Shown: piece by piece, positions 5,318 through 11,748 of the stretch
Position numbering within the stretch: the stretch's first letter is position 1
Layout of the letters: every line of letters starts with the position of its first letter
Source of the DNA: CBDDRG01 sp051306415
Lineage (GTDB): Bacteria > Pseudomonadota > Gammaproteobacteria > Pseudomonadales > Porticoccaceae
Length of the DNA stretch: 12,611 nt
NCBI GenBank assembly: GCA_051306415.1
Contig: JBPPNE010000053.1
Span: forward strand, 1-12,611
Reading direction: 5' to 3'
Notes under the pieces: generated by a model
What the model was told of the DNA's origin: nothing
The model's database searches: none
The model's input: only the letters and a program-made list of their open reading frames with translations
Translations under genes and position numbers: made by a program

Positions 5318-7347
5318 TGGACATCTTTCCAGTACTCACGATTCAACAGCCATACCCAAATAAACAGGAACGAAATAAATAACAACACGCCAATCCCCAT
5401 GGTGCGGCTTTCCACTGCCACTGGATTGGCGATATAAGACAGGAAATTGGCCAGATCAAATACCGCCTTGTCATATTCTTCTGGTGTCAGCTTGCCCTTG
5501 GCAACCAGCTCATAGCGGCCACAGGGGGCTTCCAGGATTGGCTTGCTGGTTAGTGGGTCAGCTTTAAATCCACCGTTTGCGACGAGCACGGGGCCGGGGG
5601 CACAGGCCTGCACGCCCTGTAAATCCATCAACGCATGAGGCATCCCCACATCTTTGAACACCTTGTTGTTGACCCCCACCGGGCGACTGGGATCGACATA
5701 GAAATTGCGCAGATAGGTGTATATCCACTGCGGCGAGCGCGCCCGGGCGACTAACGTCAAGTCCGGTGGGGCAGCTCCGAACCACTGCTTGGCAGAGCGT
5801 TCGGGCATACTTATGGTCATCAACTCGCCAATTTTTTGGCCGCTAAACACCAGATTATTCATCATCAGACTATGGGGTAAACCCAGATCGTCCGCGACCC
5901 GCTCCCAGCGCGAATACTTGGCGGAGTGACAGCCCATGCAGTAGTTGACGAACAATTTGAATCCCTGCTGCAGGGAGGCCTTGTCATTTGGCACAACGGA
6001 TACCGGATCGCAGGGGATACTTCCGCAGTCCAATTCCGCTTCGGAACCGACGGCCTTCAGCGGCAACACCACCATAATCACCAACAACACCAGTACCCCA
6101 ATGGAGCGCCAAAAACCCATGCCGCCATTCATTGTAACGCGGGCGGGCTCAGGCTTGGTTTTCTCGATCCGGGTCCAGATCGGCATGGCCAGGAAGTACA
6201 GGAAATACAGAACCGTACAGATCTGCGCCAGAAACGTACGCTCCGGGGTTGGCGCCTTGACGCCGAGCACGCCAAGAATCACAAAGGCAGCGGCGAACAG
6301 CAGAATCGCCACACGGCTGATCGCGCCCTTATAGCGGATCGATTTTACCGGGCTACGATCAAGCCAAGGCATTACGAACAGAATGGCGATAGCTGCCGCC
6401 ATCACCAGAAAACCAAAGAACTTATCCGGTACTGCCCGCAACATCGAATAAAACGGTGTGAAATACCATACCGGCGCGATGTGGGGCGGTGTTTTCAGCG
6501 GGTTGGCCAACTCGAAATTGGCATGTTCAATAAAATACCCGCCCATCTCTGGCGCGAAGAAAACGATAAAGCAGAACACGAACAGGAATACCACGATGGG
6601 AACCAGGTCGTGAACCGTGTAGTACGGATGGAACGGGATGCCATCCAGCGGGATGCCGTTAGCGTCCTTGTGCTTTTTTATTTCCACGCCATCGGGGTTG
6701 TTTGATCCCACTTCGTGCAGGGCCAACAGGTGGAGCACAACGAGACCCAGCAGGACGATGGGCAGCGCTACCACATGCAGGGCAAAAAACCGATTCAGCG
6801 TAATGCCGGAGATCAGGTAATCGCCACGCACCCACTCGACGATCGCGTCACCGAAATAAGGTACCGCGCCGAACAAAGAGATGATTACCTGGGCGCCCCA
6901 ATACGACATCTGACCCCAAGGCAGCACATACCCGAGGAAACCTTCCATCATGAGCGCGAGGTAAATGGCCATTCCGAACAGCCAAACCAGCTCGCGAGGC
7001 GCCCGGTAGGATCCATACAACAAGCCGCGGAACATATGCAGGTAGACAACCAGAAAAAACGCCGACGCCCCGGTTGAGTGCAGATAGCGCAGAAGCCATC
7101 CGTATTCGACATCCCGCATGATGTATTCAACCGATGCGAAAGCCCCTTCTGAAGAGGGCTGGTAACTCATCGTCAACCAGATACCCGTCAGCAGCTGGAG
7201 GACCAACACCACTAGCGACAGCACACCGAAGAAATACCAGAAGTTGAAGTTCTTGGGGGCATAGTATTTGCCCATGTGGGTGTCCCACGCTCGCTGCACT
7301 GGTAGGCGCTTGTCTACCCAGGCCCACAAACTGGTTAACCATTTCAT
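5314..7347 (-). CDS. Fused cytochrome b / cytochrome c1 of the cytochrome bc1 complex
   Basis: One 677-codon frame encodes both haem subunits of ubiquinol:cytochrome c reductase. Residues 1 to about 403 are cytochrome b. Haem ligands are His90/His104 on helix B and His191/His206 on helix D, the Qo loop carries PVWY (292-295), and about eight membrane helices are present. There is no stop; residues about 411-437 form an internal signal-peptide-like segment (Arg414, hydrophobic core, then AVG/SEA). Cytochrome c1 follows, with haem c site CMGCH (470-474), the axial-Met motif GMPHALM (568-574) and a C-terminal anchor (about 649-668) ending NREYWKDVH. The arrangement matches the fbcH polyprotein of Bradyrhizobium, which signal peptidase cleaves into b and c1. 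I see no ribosome site before the internal ATG at 6132. The start overlaps the petA stop (ATGA), implying translational coupling. Model gammaproteobacteria have separate petB and petC. Confidence 0.95.
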   Translation of the reverse strand: MKWLTSLWAWVDKRLPVQRAWDTHMGKYYAPKNFNFWYFFGVLSLVVLVLQLLTGIWLTMSYQPSSEGAFASVEYIMRDVEYGWLLRYLHSTGASAFFLVVYLHMFRGLLYGSYRAPRELVWLFGMAIYLALMMEGFLGYVLPWGQMSYWGAQVIISLFGAVPYFGDAIVEWVRGDYLISGITLNRFFALHVVALPIVLLGLVVLHLLALHEVGSNNPDGVEIKKHKDANGIPLDGIPFHPYYTVHDLVPIVVFLFVFCFIVFFAPEMGGYFIEHANFELANPLKTPPHIAPVWYFTPFYSMLRAVPDKFFGFLVMAAAIAILFVMPWLDRSPVKSIRYKGAISRVAILLFAAAFVILGVLGVKAPTPERTFLAQICTVLYFLYFLAMPIWTRIEKTKPEPARVTMNGGMGFWRSIGVLVLLVIMVVLPLKAVGSEAELDCGSIPCDPVSVVPNDKASLQQGFKLFVNYCMGCHSAKYSRWERVADDLGLPHSLMMNNLVFSGQKIGELMTISMPERSAKQWFGAAPPDLTLVARARSPQWIYTYLRNFYVDPSRPVGVNNKVFKDVGMPHALMDLQGVQACAPGPVLVANGGFKADPLTSKPILEAPCGRYELVAKGKLTPEEYDKAVFDLANFLSYIANPVAVESRTMGIGVLLFISFLFIWVWLLNREYWKDVH

Positions 7348-7943
7348 GCTGAGGCCTCCTGATCGACGCCGACCACAATCACGGTATCGCTCTCATAACT
7401 GTACGGGGGCACGACCAGATTGAGTGGTGCCGGCACTCCCTGGTAGACGCGGCCGGCCAGATCAAACTTGGAGCCGTGACAGGGGCAGAAGAACCCACCC
7501 AACCACTCGGCGCCACCCAGGTCGGTGGCGCCCACATCGGGCCGGAACATGGGCGCACAACCCAGATGGGTGCACAGACCGACGAGCACCAGATACTCAG
7601 CCTTGATAGCGCGATTGACTGGATCCACATAGGCGGGCTGAGTTGACTTCTCCGATTTTGGATCCCGCAGCTGGTTGGCTAGCGTCTCAAGAGCGGCTAA
7701 CGCCTCCGCCGTGCGGCGCACGATGTAAACCGGCTGACCACGCCACTCTTCGGTGATCATCTGCCCCGGTTCAATCTTGCCGATATTGATTTTCACTGGC
7801 GCACCAGCGGCTTTCGCCCGCGCACTGGGTACCCAGGAGCCCACAAAGGGGACGGCTGCCCCGACTACACCAGCAGCTCCGACGACGCAGGTCGCTCCGG
7901 TCAGGAAGCGCCGCCGCCCCTGATTGACACCCTCTTTGCTCAT
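7344..7943 (-). CDS. petA: Rieske iron-sulfur subunit of the cytochrome bc1 complex
   Basis: The 199-residue ubiquinol-cytochrome c reductase iron-sulfur protein passes one electron from ubiquinol to cytochrome c1. The N-terminus has a twin-arginine-type signal (QGRRRFLTG, residues 8-16) followed by one hydrophobic segment (about 17-38) that stays as the membrane anchor. The soluble domain carries the two cluster-binding loops, CTHLGC (Cys124, His126, Cys129) and CPCHGS (Cys153, Cys155, His156). It ends with the PAPLNL proline loop near 171-176. Cys129 and Cys155 should form the usual stabilising disulfide. The start at 7943 has an AAGGGGG ribosome site seven bases upstream; earlier in-frame codons lack one. 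It is the first gene of the petA-b/c1 unit and overlaps the next gene by four bases. A candidate promoter and dyad lie about 70-125 bases upstream. Confidence 0.97.
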   Translation of the reverse strand: MSKEGVNQGRRRFLTGATCVVGAAGVVGAAVPFVGSWVPSARAKAAGAPVKINIGKIEPGQMITEEWRGQPVYIVRRTAEALAALETLANQLRDPKSEKSTQPAYVDPVNRAIKAEYLVLVGLCTHLGCAPMFRPDVGATDLGGAEWLGGFFCPCHGSKFDLAGRVYQGVPAPLNLVVPPYSYESDTVIVVGVDQEASA

Positions 7944-8013
7944 TCGAGCCCCCTTAGAAGCTGCGCTAATTAAGACTTGAGTGGACGCGCCGTCAGTGGC
8001 CGCATGAGACCAG

Positions 8014-8037
8014 GGCACGGCATATAAAAGGCGTGCC
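8014..8037. promoter_or_regulatory. Inverted repeat near the petA transcription start
   Basis: GGCACGGC (8014-8021) pairs with GGCGTGCC (8030-8037) with one mismatch in eight, around an A/T-rich loop. It begins directly after the proposed -10 box, where transcription would start. It could be a repressor or activator operator, or a 5' stem-loop on the petA mRNA. No regulator is identified. Confidence 0.4.
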
Positions 8038-8066
8038 ATAGTAATAAAAATTTTGTGGGCTTACAA
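8038..8066 (-). promoter_or_regulatory. Candidate sigma-70 promoter for petA and the bc1 genes
   Basis: On the minus strand TTGTAA (8061-8066) and TACTAT (8038-8043) are separated by exactly 17 bases (8044-8060). Each hexamer matches consensus at four of six positions. The spacer is A/T-rich, and the site lies after the rpsI terminator, about 95 bases before the petA start. Confidence 0.5.
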
Positions 8067-8107
8067 CCTTTGGCTTAGAAAATGGCTCACAAGCACATGA
8101 TTTTAAA

Positions 8108-8142
8108 TGCAAAACGCCCAACACGGGATTGGGCGTTTTGCA
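8108..8142 (-). terminator. Intrinsic terminator of the rplM-rpsI operon
   Basis: A 13-bp perfect stem (8108-8120 with 8130-8142; core CAAAACGCCCA / TGGGCGTTTTG) encloses a nine-base loop, 18 bases after the rpsI stop. On the minus strand the 3' arm ends GTTTTGC and a T/A-rich stretch follows. It separates the ribosomal protein operon from petA; the symmetric A/T ends may let it act both ways. Confidence 0.85.
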
Positions 8143-8160
8143 CAGTAATGACGCGATCAA

Positions 8161-8553
8161 TCAGCGCTTAGAGTACTGCGGACGTTTCCGCGCCTTATGC
8201 AAACCAACTTTCTTACGCTCAACCTCACGGGCGTCACGCGTGAGAAACCCAGCTTCGCGCAACGGCGCGCGGAATGTTTCGTCATATTGCAACAAGGCGC
8301 GCGCCAAACCGTGGCGAATTGCCCCAGCCTGACCAAAACTGCCACCACCTGCCACAGTAATCTTGAGATCGAACTTATCGTTCGCACCGACCAGCTCAAG
8401 GGGCTGGCGGACAATCATACGGGCAACTTCGCGCCCAAAATAGTGATCAAGTGTGCGGCCATTTACCGTGATATCGCCCTTGCCGCTGGCGAGAAATACC
8501 CGCGCGGACGAGGTTTTACGGCGACCAGTGCCATAGTACTGTTTGTCTGCCAT
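8161..8553 (-). CDS. rpsI: 30S ribosomal protein uS9
   Basis: Ribosomal protein S9, 130 residues, the usual bacterial length. The globular domain includes YYGTGRRKTSSARV (7-20), the conserved AGGGSFGQAGAIRHGLARAL near 68-87, and the basic C-terminal tail ERKKVGLHKARKRPQYSKR. That tail ends in the SKR that reaches the P-site tRNA anticodon region in the small subunit. The start ATG at 8553 gives the expected MADKQYYGTGRRK opening; the ribosome site before it is weak. This is tolerable because rplM ends only 13 bases upstream, so the two are likely translated in a coupled way from one mRNA. Confidence 0.98.
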   Translation of the reverse strand: MADKQYYGTGRRKTSSARVFLASGKGDITVNGRTLDHYFGREVARMIVRQPLELVGANDKFDLKITVAGGGSFGQAGAIRHGLARALLQYDETFRAPLREAGFLTRDAREVERKKVGLHKARKRPQYSKR

Positions 8554-8566
8554 TATCAACGTTCCG

Positions 8567-8995
8567 TTAGAGCTGCAGAGTTTGGGGCTGCTGGGCGGCG
8601 TGTGGGTGTGCCTCGCCAGCATATACTTTCAGTTTTCTAAACATCGCTGTGCCGAGTATGCCTTTTGGCAGCATACCCCTAACCGCGTATTCAATCGCAC
8701 GCTCGGGCGCTTTGGCAATCAGCTTTTCGAAACTGATCGATTTGATACCGCCCGGAAAACCGGTGTGGCTGTGATAGATCTTGCCTTTCGCCTTATTCCC
8801 CGTCACCCGCACCTTTTCGGCATTCACCACTACAATGTAGTCGCCGGTGTCGACATGAGGCGTGAATTCTGGCTTGTGTTTGCCGCGCAGCCGCGTCGCG
8901 AGCTCGCTAGCCAAGCGGCCCAACGTTTTGCCGTCGGCATCCACCAAGTACCAGTCACGCTCTACGGTTTCAGCCTTGGCGCTAAAAGTCTTCAT
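8567..8995 (-). CDS. rplM: 50S ribosomal protein uL13
   Basis: Ribosomal protein L13, 142 residues, the length of the E. coli protein. Recognisable segments are MKTFSAKAETVERDWYLVDA at the N-terminus, TLGRLASELATRLRGKHKPEFTPH (about 24-47), GDYIVVVNAEKVRVTGNK (about 50-67), and the C-terminal MLPKGILGTAMFRKLKVYAGEAHPHAAQQP. It is an early-assembling protein of the large subunit. The ATG at 8995 is chosen by family conservation and an AGGA ribosome site a few bases upstream. In E. coli, L13 represses its own operon through the mRNA leader; a structured leader is visible here at 9027-9057. It is the first gene of the rplM-rpsI pair. Confidence 0.98.
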   Translation of the reverse strand: MKTFSAKAETVERDWYLVDADGKTLGRLASELATRLRGKHKPEFTPHVDTGDYIVVVNAEKVRVTGNKAKGKIYHSHTGFPGGIKSISFEKLIAKAPERAIEYAVRGMLPKGILGTAMFRKLKVYAGEAHPHAAQQPQTLQL

Positions 8996-9026
8996 TAATG
9001 TCCTGCCTGCGCATTTTGCCCGAGTT

Positions 9027-9057
9027 TCCCGCTCAGAGAGTTTTCTGATAAACGGGA
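9027..9057 (-). promoter_or_regulatory. Stem-loop in the rplM leader, possible L13 autoregulatory site
   Basis: In the rplM 5' leader two stacked stems can form: TCCCG/CGGGA (9053-9057 with 9027-9031) and, inside it, TCAGA/TCTGA (9044-9048 with 9033-9037), separated by an asymmetric internal loop. The structure sits about 30-60 bases before the rplM start. L13 is known to control its own mRNA in E. coli; assigning that role to this hairpin is inference. Confidence 0.45.
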
Positions 9058-9080
9058 GAGCGATCCGAAAAAGAGCGCGA

Positions 9081-9109
9081 ATTCTACCGATGGAATAGCG
9101 GCTTTTCAA
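9081..9109 (-). promoter_or_regulatory. Sigma-70 promoter of the rplM-rpsI operon
   Basis: On the minus strand TTGAAA (9104-9109) and TAGAAT (9081-9086) are separated by 17 bases, each one base from consensus. The predicted start near 9074 leaves a leader of about 80 bases before rplM. The quality of the match fits a highly expressed ribosomal protein operon. Confidence 0.75.
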
Positions 9110-9175
9110 GGAGAGATTTCAGCACCTGCCAAGAAAGCGGACGAGGGTCGCCTGACTCCGCCTACCAAGCCTGGC

Positions 9176-10285
9176 TCAGGGCCGGTGCGCCCGCGCGAGA
9201 TATTCATGGGATTGCATCTCCAACAGTCGGCTACAGGTGCGCTGAAACTCGAAAGCGAGCCGACCCTCCCGATAAAGTTCCGCCACGGGCACCGCTGTCG
9301 ACAACGCCAGCTTGACACCGCGATCATAGAATTCATCGACTAAATTGATAAAACGGCGAGCTTGATCGTCTCTACCGACACCCAAGATAGGCACCGAGCT
9401 GATCAATACCGCGTGAAACTCCCGTGCGATTTCAATGTAGTCATTCTGGCTGCGGGGACCGTCACACAGCGCAGAAAAGTCGAACCAGACCACATCCTCG
9501 GCAAGCCACCGGCTCGGAATGTACCGCCCCTCCACCTCCAGCGATGCGCCTTGACGCGCCTCGTCAGAAACGGCGATCAGAGCCCGGAAAATCCTGGCCA
9601 GAGCCGCTTCCGCGACTTCGCCCAAGGGCGAATGATAGAGATCGGCTTGCGTCAACGCGCGCAAGCGGTAGTCGACACCACCATCGACATTCACAATTTC
9701 GCAGTGTTGTTTAATCAACTCGATTGCCGGCAGAAAGCGCTGTCGCTGCAAACCATCTTTGTAAAGCTCATCGGGGATAATATTGGACGTCGCCACCAGT
9801 GTTACGCCGCGGGCGAACAGCTGTTCCATGAGCGTTGCCAATATCATCGCATCGGTGATGTCAGAAACAAAAAATTCGTCGAAGCAAATGACGCGCACGT
9901 CCTTGGCAATACCCGCGGCAACGTGGTCTAGCGGATTTTTATGCCCCGCCAGAAGCTTCATGTCTCGGTGCACTCGACGCATGAAGCGGTGAAAGTGGGT
10001 GCGCATCTTCTGCCGGAAAGGCAGGGCCTCATAGAAATTGTCCATCAAATAGGTTTTCCCGCGCCCGACGCCACCCCAAAAATACAATCCCCGCACGCCC
10101 CGCACAGCGAGCTGGGAGCGCTGGCGAAACAGGCGCGTGAACAGGCCAACCTCGGGCGCTGGGGCGACGACCAGCTGGTCAAGCAGGGCTTGCAATTTCT
10201 GCACCGCCACCGCTTGCGCTGGATCAGCGGAAAAATCGCCGCGCTGCAGATCCTGCTGATAACGCTGAAGAGGTGTTAACGGCAT
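9176..10285 (-). CDS. zapE: Cell division ATPase ZapE (AFG1-like)
   Basis: A 369-residue AAA-type P-loop ATPase of the ZapE/AFG1 family. In E. coli ZapE is recruited to the FtsZ ring late in division and destabilises FtsZ polymers; mitochondrial relatives act in respiratory-complex quality control. Seen here are the N-terminal MPLTPLQRYQQDLQRGDF, GLYFWGGVGRGKTYLMDNFY with Walker A at about 71-78, the THFHRFMRRVH segment (96-106), and Walker B VICFDEFFVSDITDAMIL with Asp136/Glu137. Sensor-like VATSNIIPDELYKDGLQR (about 164-181) follows. The protein is cytoplasmic or peripheral, with no membrane helix. The start fits the family N-terminus, although no strong ribosome site precedes it. Its place upstream of rplM matches E. 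coli (formerly yhcM) and Pseudomonas. Length is typical. Confidence 0.96.
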   Translation of the reverse strand: MPLTPLQRYQQDLQRGDFSADPAQAVAVQKLQALLDQLVVAPAPEVGLFTRLFRQRSQLAVRGVRGLYFWGGVGRGKTYLMDNFYEALPFRQKMRTHFHRFMRRVHRDMKLLAGHKNPLDHVAAGIAKDVRVICFDEFFVSDITDAMILATLMEQLFARGVTLVATSNIIPDELYKDGLQRQRFLPAIELIKQHCEIVNVDGGVDYRLRALTQADLYHSPLGEVAEAALARIFRALIAVSDEARQGASLEVEGRYIPSRWLAEDVVWFDFSALCDGPRSQNDYIEIAREFHAVLISSVPILGVGRDDQARRFINLVDEFYDRGVKLALSTAVPVAELYREGRLAFEFQRTCSRLLEMQSHEYLARAHRP

Positions 10286-10329
10286 GGGTTACCAAACCAA
10301 AAAAGGCGCCCACTCTGACTCATGACCAC

Positions 10330-10357
10330 GGCAACTGGCAACTGGCAACTGGCAACT
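10330..10357. repeat. Four tandem copies of the heptamer GGCAACT
   Basis: Four perfect head-to-tail copies of a 7-base unit fill most of the gap between zapE and the hydrolase; the last base is also the first base of the hydrolase stop triplet. Such arrays change copy number by slippage and may be a strain-variable locus. No reading frame is affected except right at the hydrolase end. Confidence 0.9.
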
Positions 10358-10998
10358 CAACCGAGGTTCGCCAACAGCGTGGCCCGTAACTCCGCCCGTA
10401 GGGCAACGAGCTCGCCGTGGAAAAAATGGCTTGCCCCCGACAGGCATTGGATCTGGGCCGGCCGCTCGAGTGCCGCGGCCCAAGCGATGACAGCATCGGC
10501 ATCAACCAACTCATCCTGTCCGCCAAACAGGACGAACACCGGGCAGGGGAAACGCTCTGCTTCAACCAGGCCAAAACGGCCGACCGGCGGGGCCACCAGG
10601 GTCATATGAGCGGGCGAAAGATGGCTGCAACCGCGTACCGCGATTGCAGCGCCAAAGGAATATCCCGCCAGCAGAAAACGAGCGTTGGGAAACTGCCGCT
10701 GCGCCCATTGAGCGACACTGCGGAGATCCTCGACTTCACCCACGCCATCATCATGACCACCAGCGCTCCGCCCGACACCGCGAAAATTAAAGCACACCGC
10801 CGGTATCCCGAGCTCGGTGTAGGTTCGCGCCAACGTGGTAACCACCTTGTTGTCCATGGAACCGCCGTAGAGCGGGTGGGGGTGACAAATCAGTCCGCAA
10901 TAATCGCGGCCCTGGAGTTCTCCCGTCGCCTGGCCATGCCGCAGGATAACCTCCAGGACGCCCGCCCGGCCATCGACGAGACAATTTATTTTACTCAT
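10357..10998 (-). CDS. Alpha/beta hydrolase, small COG2945-type
   Basis: A 213-residue alpha/beta-fold hydrolase with a visible catalytic triad, numbered from the ATG at 10998: nucleophile Ser114 in the elbow GYSFG, Asp162 in FGGQDELVD, and His191 in GASHFFHG. The opening HPHPLYGGSMDNKVV and FNFRGVGRSAGG are characteristic of this family of small uncharacterised esterase-like proteins. There is no signal peptide, so it is cytoplasmic. ATG at 10998 has AGGA seven bases upstream; a GTG two codons earlier is the alternative. A gene of this family between zapE and yhcB also occurs in Pseudomonas, as I recall it, which suggests a conserved housekeeping function. The substrate is unknown and the sequence does not reveal it. 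The gene lies 71 bases before zapE on the same strand, probably in one transcript. Confidence 0.9.
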   Translation of the reverse strand: MSKINCLVDGRAGVLEVILRHGQATGELQGRDYCGLICHPHPLYGGSMDNKVVTTLARTYTELGIPAVCFNFRGVGRSAGGHDDGVGEVEDLRSVAQWAQRQFPNARFLLAGYSFGAAIAVRGCSHLSPAHMTLVAPPVGRFGLVEAERFPCPVFVLFGGQDELVDADAVIAWAAALERPAQIQCLSGASHFFHGELVALRAELRATLLANLG

Positions 10999-11017
10999 TG
11001 CCACATCCTGCCCCCAG

Positions 11018-11039
11018 CCGCTGACAGCGGTCGTTTTTT
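11018..11039 (+). terminator. Terminator-like hairpin and T-run between divergent genes
   Basis: CCGCT, loop GAC, AGCGG (11018-11030) is a perfect 5-bp GC-rich stem, followed after three bases by six Ts (11034-11039). It faces the plus strand, but no plus-strand gene ends here. It may block antisense transcription, act as a leader attenuator for yhcB, or be fortuitous. It lies in the 5' leader of the hydrolase on the other strand. Confidence 0.4.
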
Positions 11040-11156
11040 GATCGCGGATAACCCCGATAGCCGCGCTTCACTCTTGCACCAAAGCGTCACGAATTCGACG
11101 GCACCTTGGTTTCGGGATAAACTCCGCAGCTACTGCCGGACAACGGAATTCAGCCA

Positions 11157-11669
11157 GTGGCCACATCAACTCTACTCGTCGCTTTGGCCTGCCTCTTGGT
11201 AGGGGTTGGCTTGGGCGCACTCGTTACCCGCAGATTTTCCCCGCAAGAGAAAGAACGACGGAGCCTCGCCGAAGCATTACACCGCCAGGAATCAGAGGCC
11301 GCCGCCTACCAACAAGAAGTGACGACCCACTTTATCAAGACCTCGGAGCTCGTCAACAATCTCGCTCAGAGTTACCGCGAAGTGCATCAGCATCTTGCCC
11401 TCGGCGCGATGCATCTGGCTAACCCCGAGGTTGGCCGTGCGCTGCTTACTGCCGCCGCTGGCCAACTCGAACTTAATCTGGACACCCAATCGCCGACCCA
11501 CGCGCTGGACCCGCCACGCGATTATTCGCCGATAAAGGGTGTTCTCAATCCTCGCTATGGCTTTCAGGACGAAGTCGGCACCACCAACACGCTGGGTATC
11601 AAGGCAACCCGCCACCTCGAACTCGCCGCCGGCAACGACGAGGACGACCCCACGCTCAAAGTTGGCTGA
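11157..11669 (+). CDS. yhcB: YhcB/ZapG family membrane protein (DUF1043)
   Basis: A 170-residue inner-membrane protein of the YhcB family, linked in E. coli to cell division, cell shape and envelope biogenesis. A single N-terminal membrane helix (about residues 4-23, LLVALACLLVGVGLGALV) is followed by basic residues (TRRF). A charged, coiled-coil-forming cytoplasmic region comes next (about 28-75, including HFIKTSELVNNLAQSYREVHQHLALGA). A low-complexity, poorly conserved tail ends acidic. Length is slightly above the E. coli protein. The start is a GTG with only a weak ribosome site, but it places the membrane helix at the N-terminus as in homologues. It is divergent from the hydrolase and convergent with sat. 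In E. coli degQ and degS follow; here they do not. Confidence 0.9.
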   Translation: MATSTLLVALACLLVGVGLGALVTRRFSPQEKERRSLAEALHRQESEAAAYQQEVTTHFIKTSELVNNLAQSYREVHQHLALGAMHLANPEVGRALLTAAAGQLELNLDTQSPTHALDPPRDYSPIKGVLNPRYGFQDEVGTTNTLGIKATRHLELAAGNDEDDPTLKVG

Positions 11670-11748
11670 TCCTCGCTTAAACACCCCTCGGCGACGGTTG
11701 CAAAGTGTTCGCAAAACTCCCGCGCTATTGATTCAGCGTCGGTGCCCC
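11670..11748. other. Gap between convergent yhcB and sat
   Basis: Seventy-nine bases separate the two convergent stop codons. I find only a weak 4-bp dyad near 11699-11715 and no convincing intrinsic terminator for either gene. Confidence 0.4.

Noticed and set aside
5926..6705. Plus-strand frame of 259 codons inside the cytochrome b/c1 gene
   Set aside because: It lies antisense to an unmistakable gene. Its composition (many His, Gln, Arg and Asn) is that of the reverse complement of membrane-helix codons.
10417..11202. Plus-strand frame of 261 codons opposite the hydrolase
   Set aside because: It is a shadow of the hydrolase gene, and the hydrolase strand shows a full catalytic triad.
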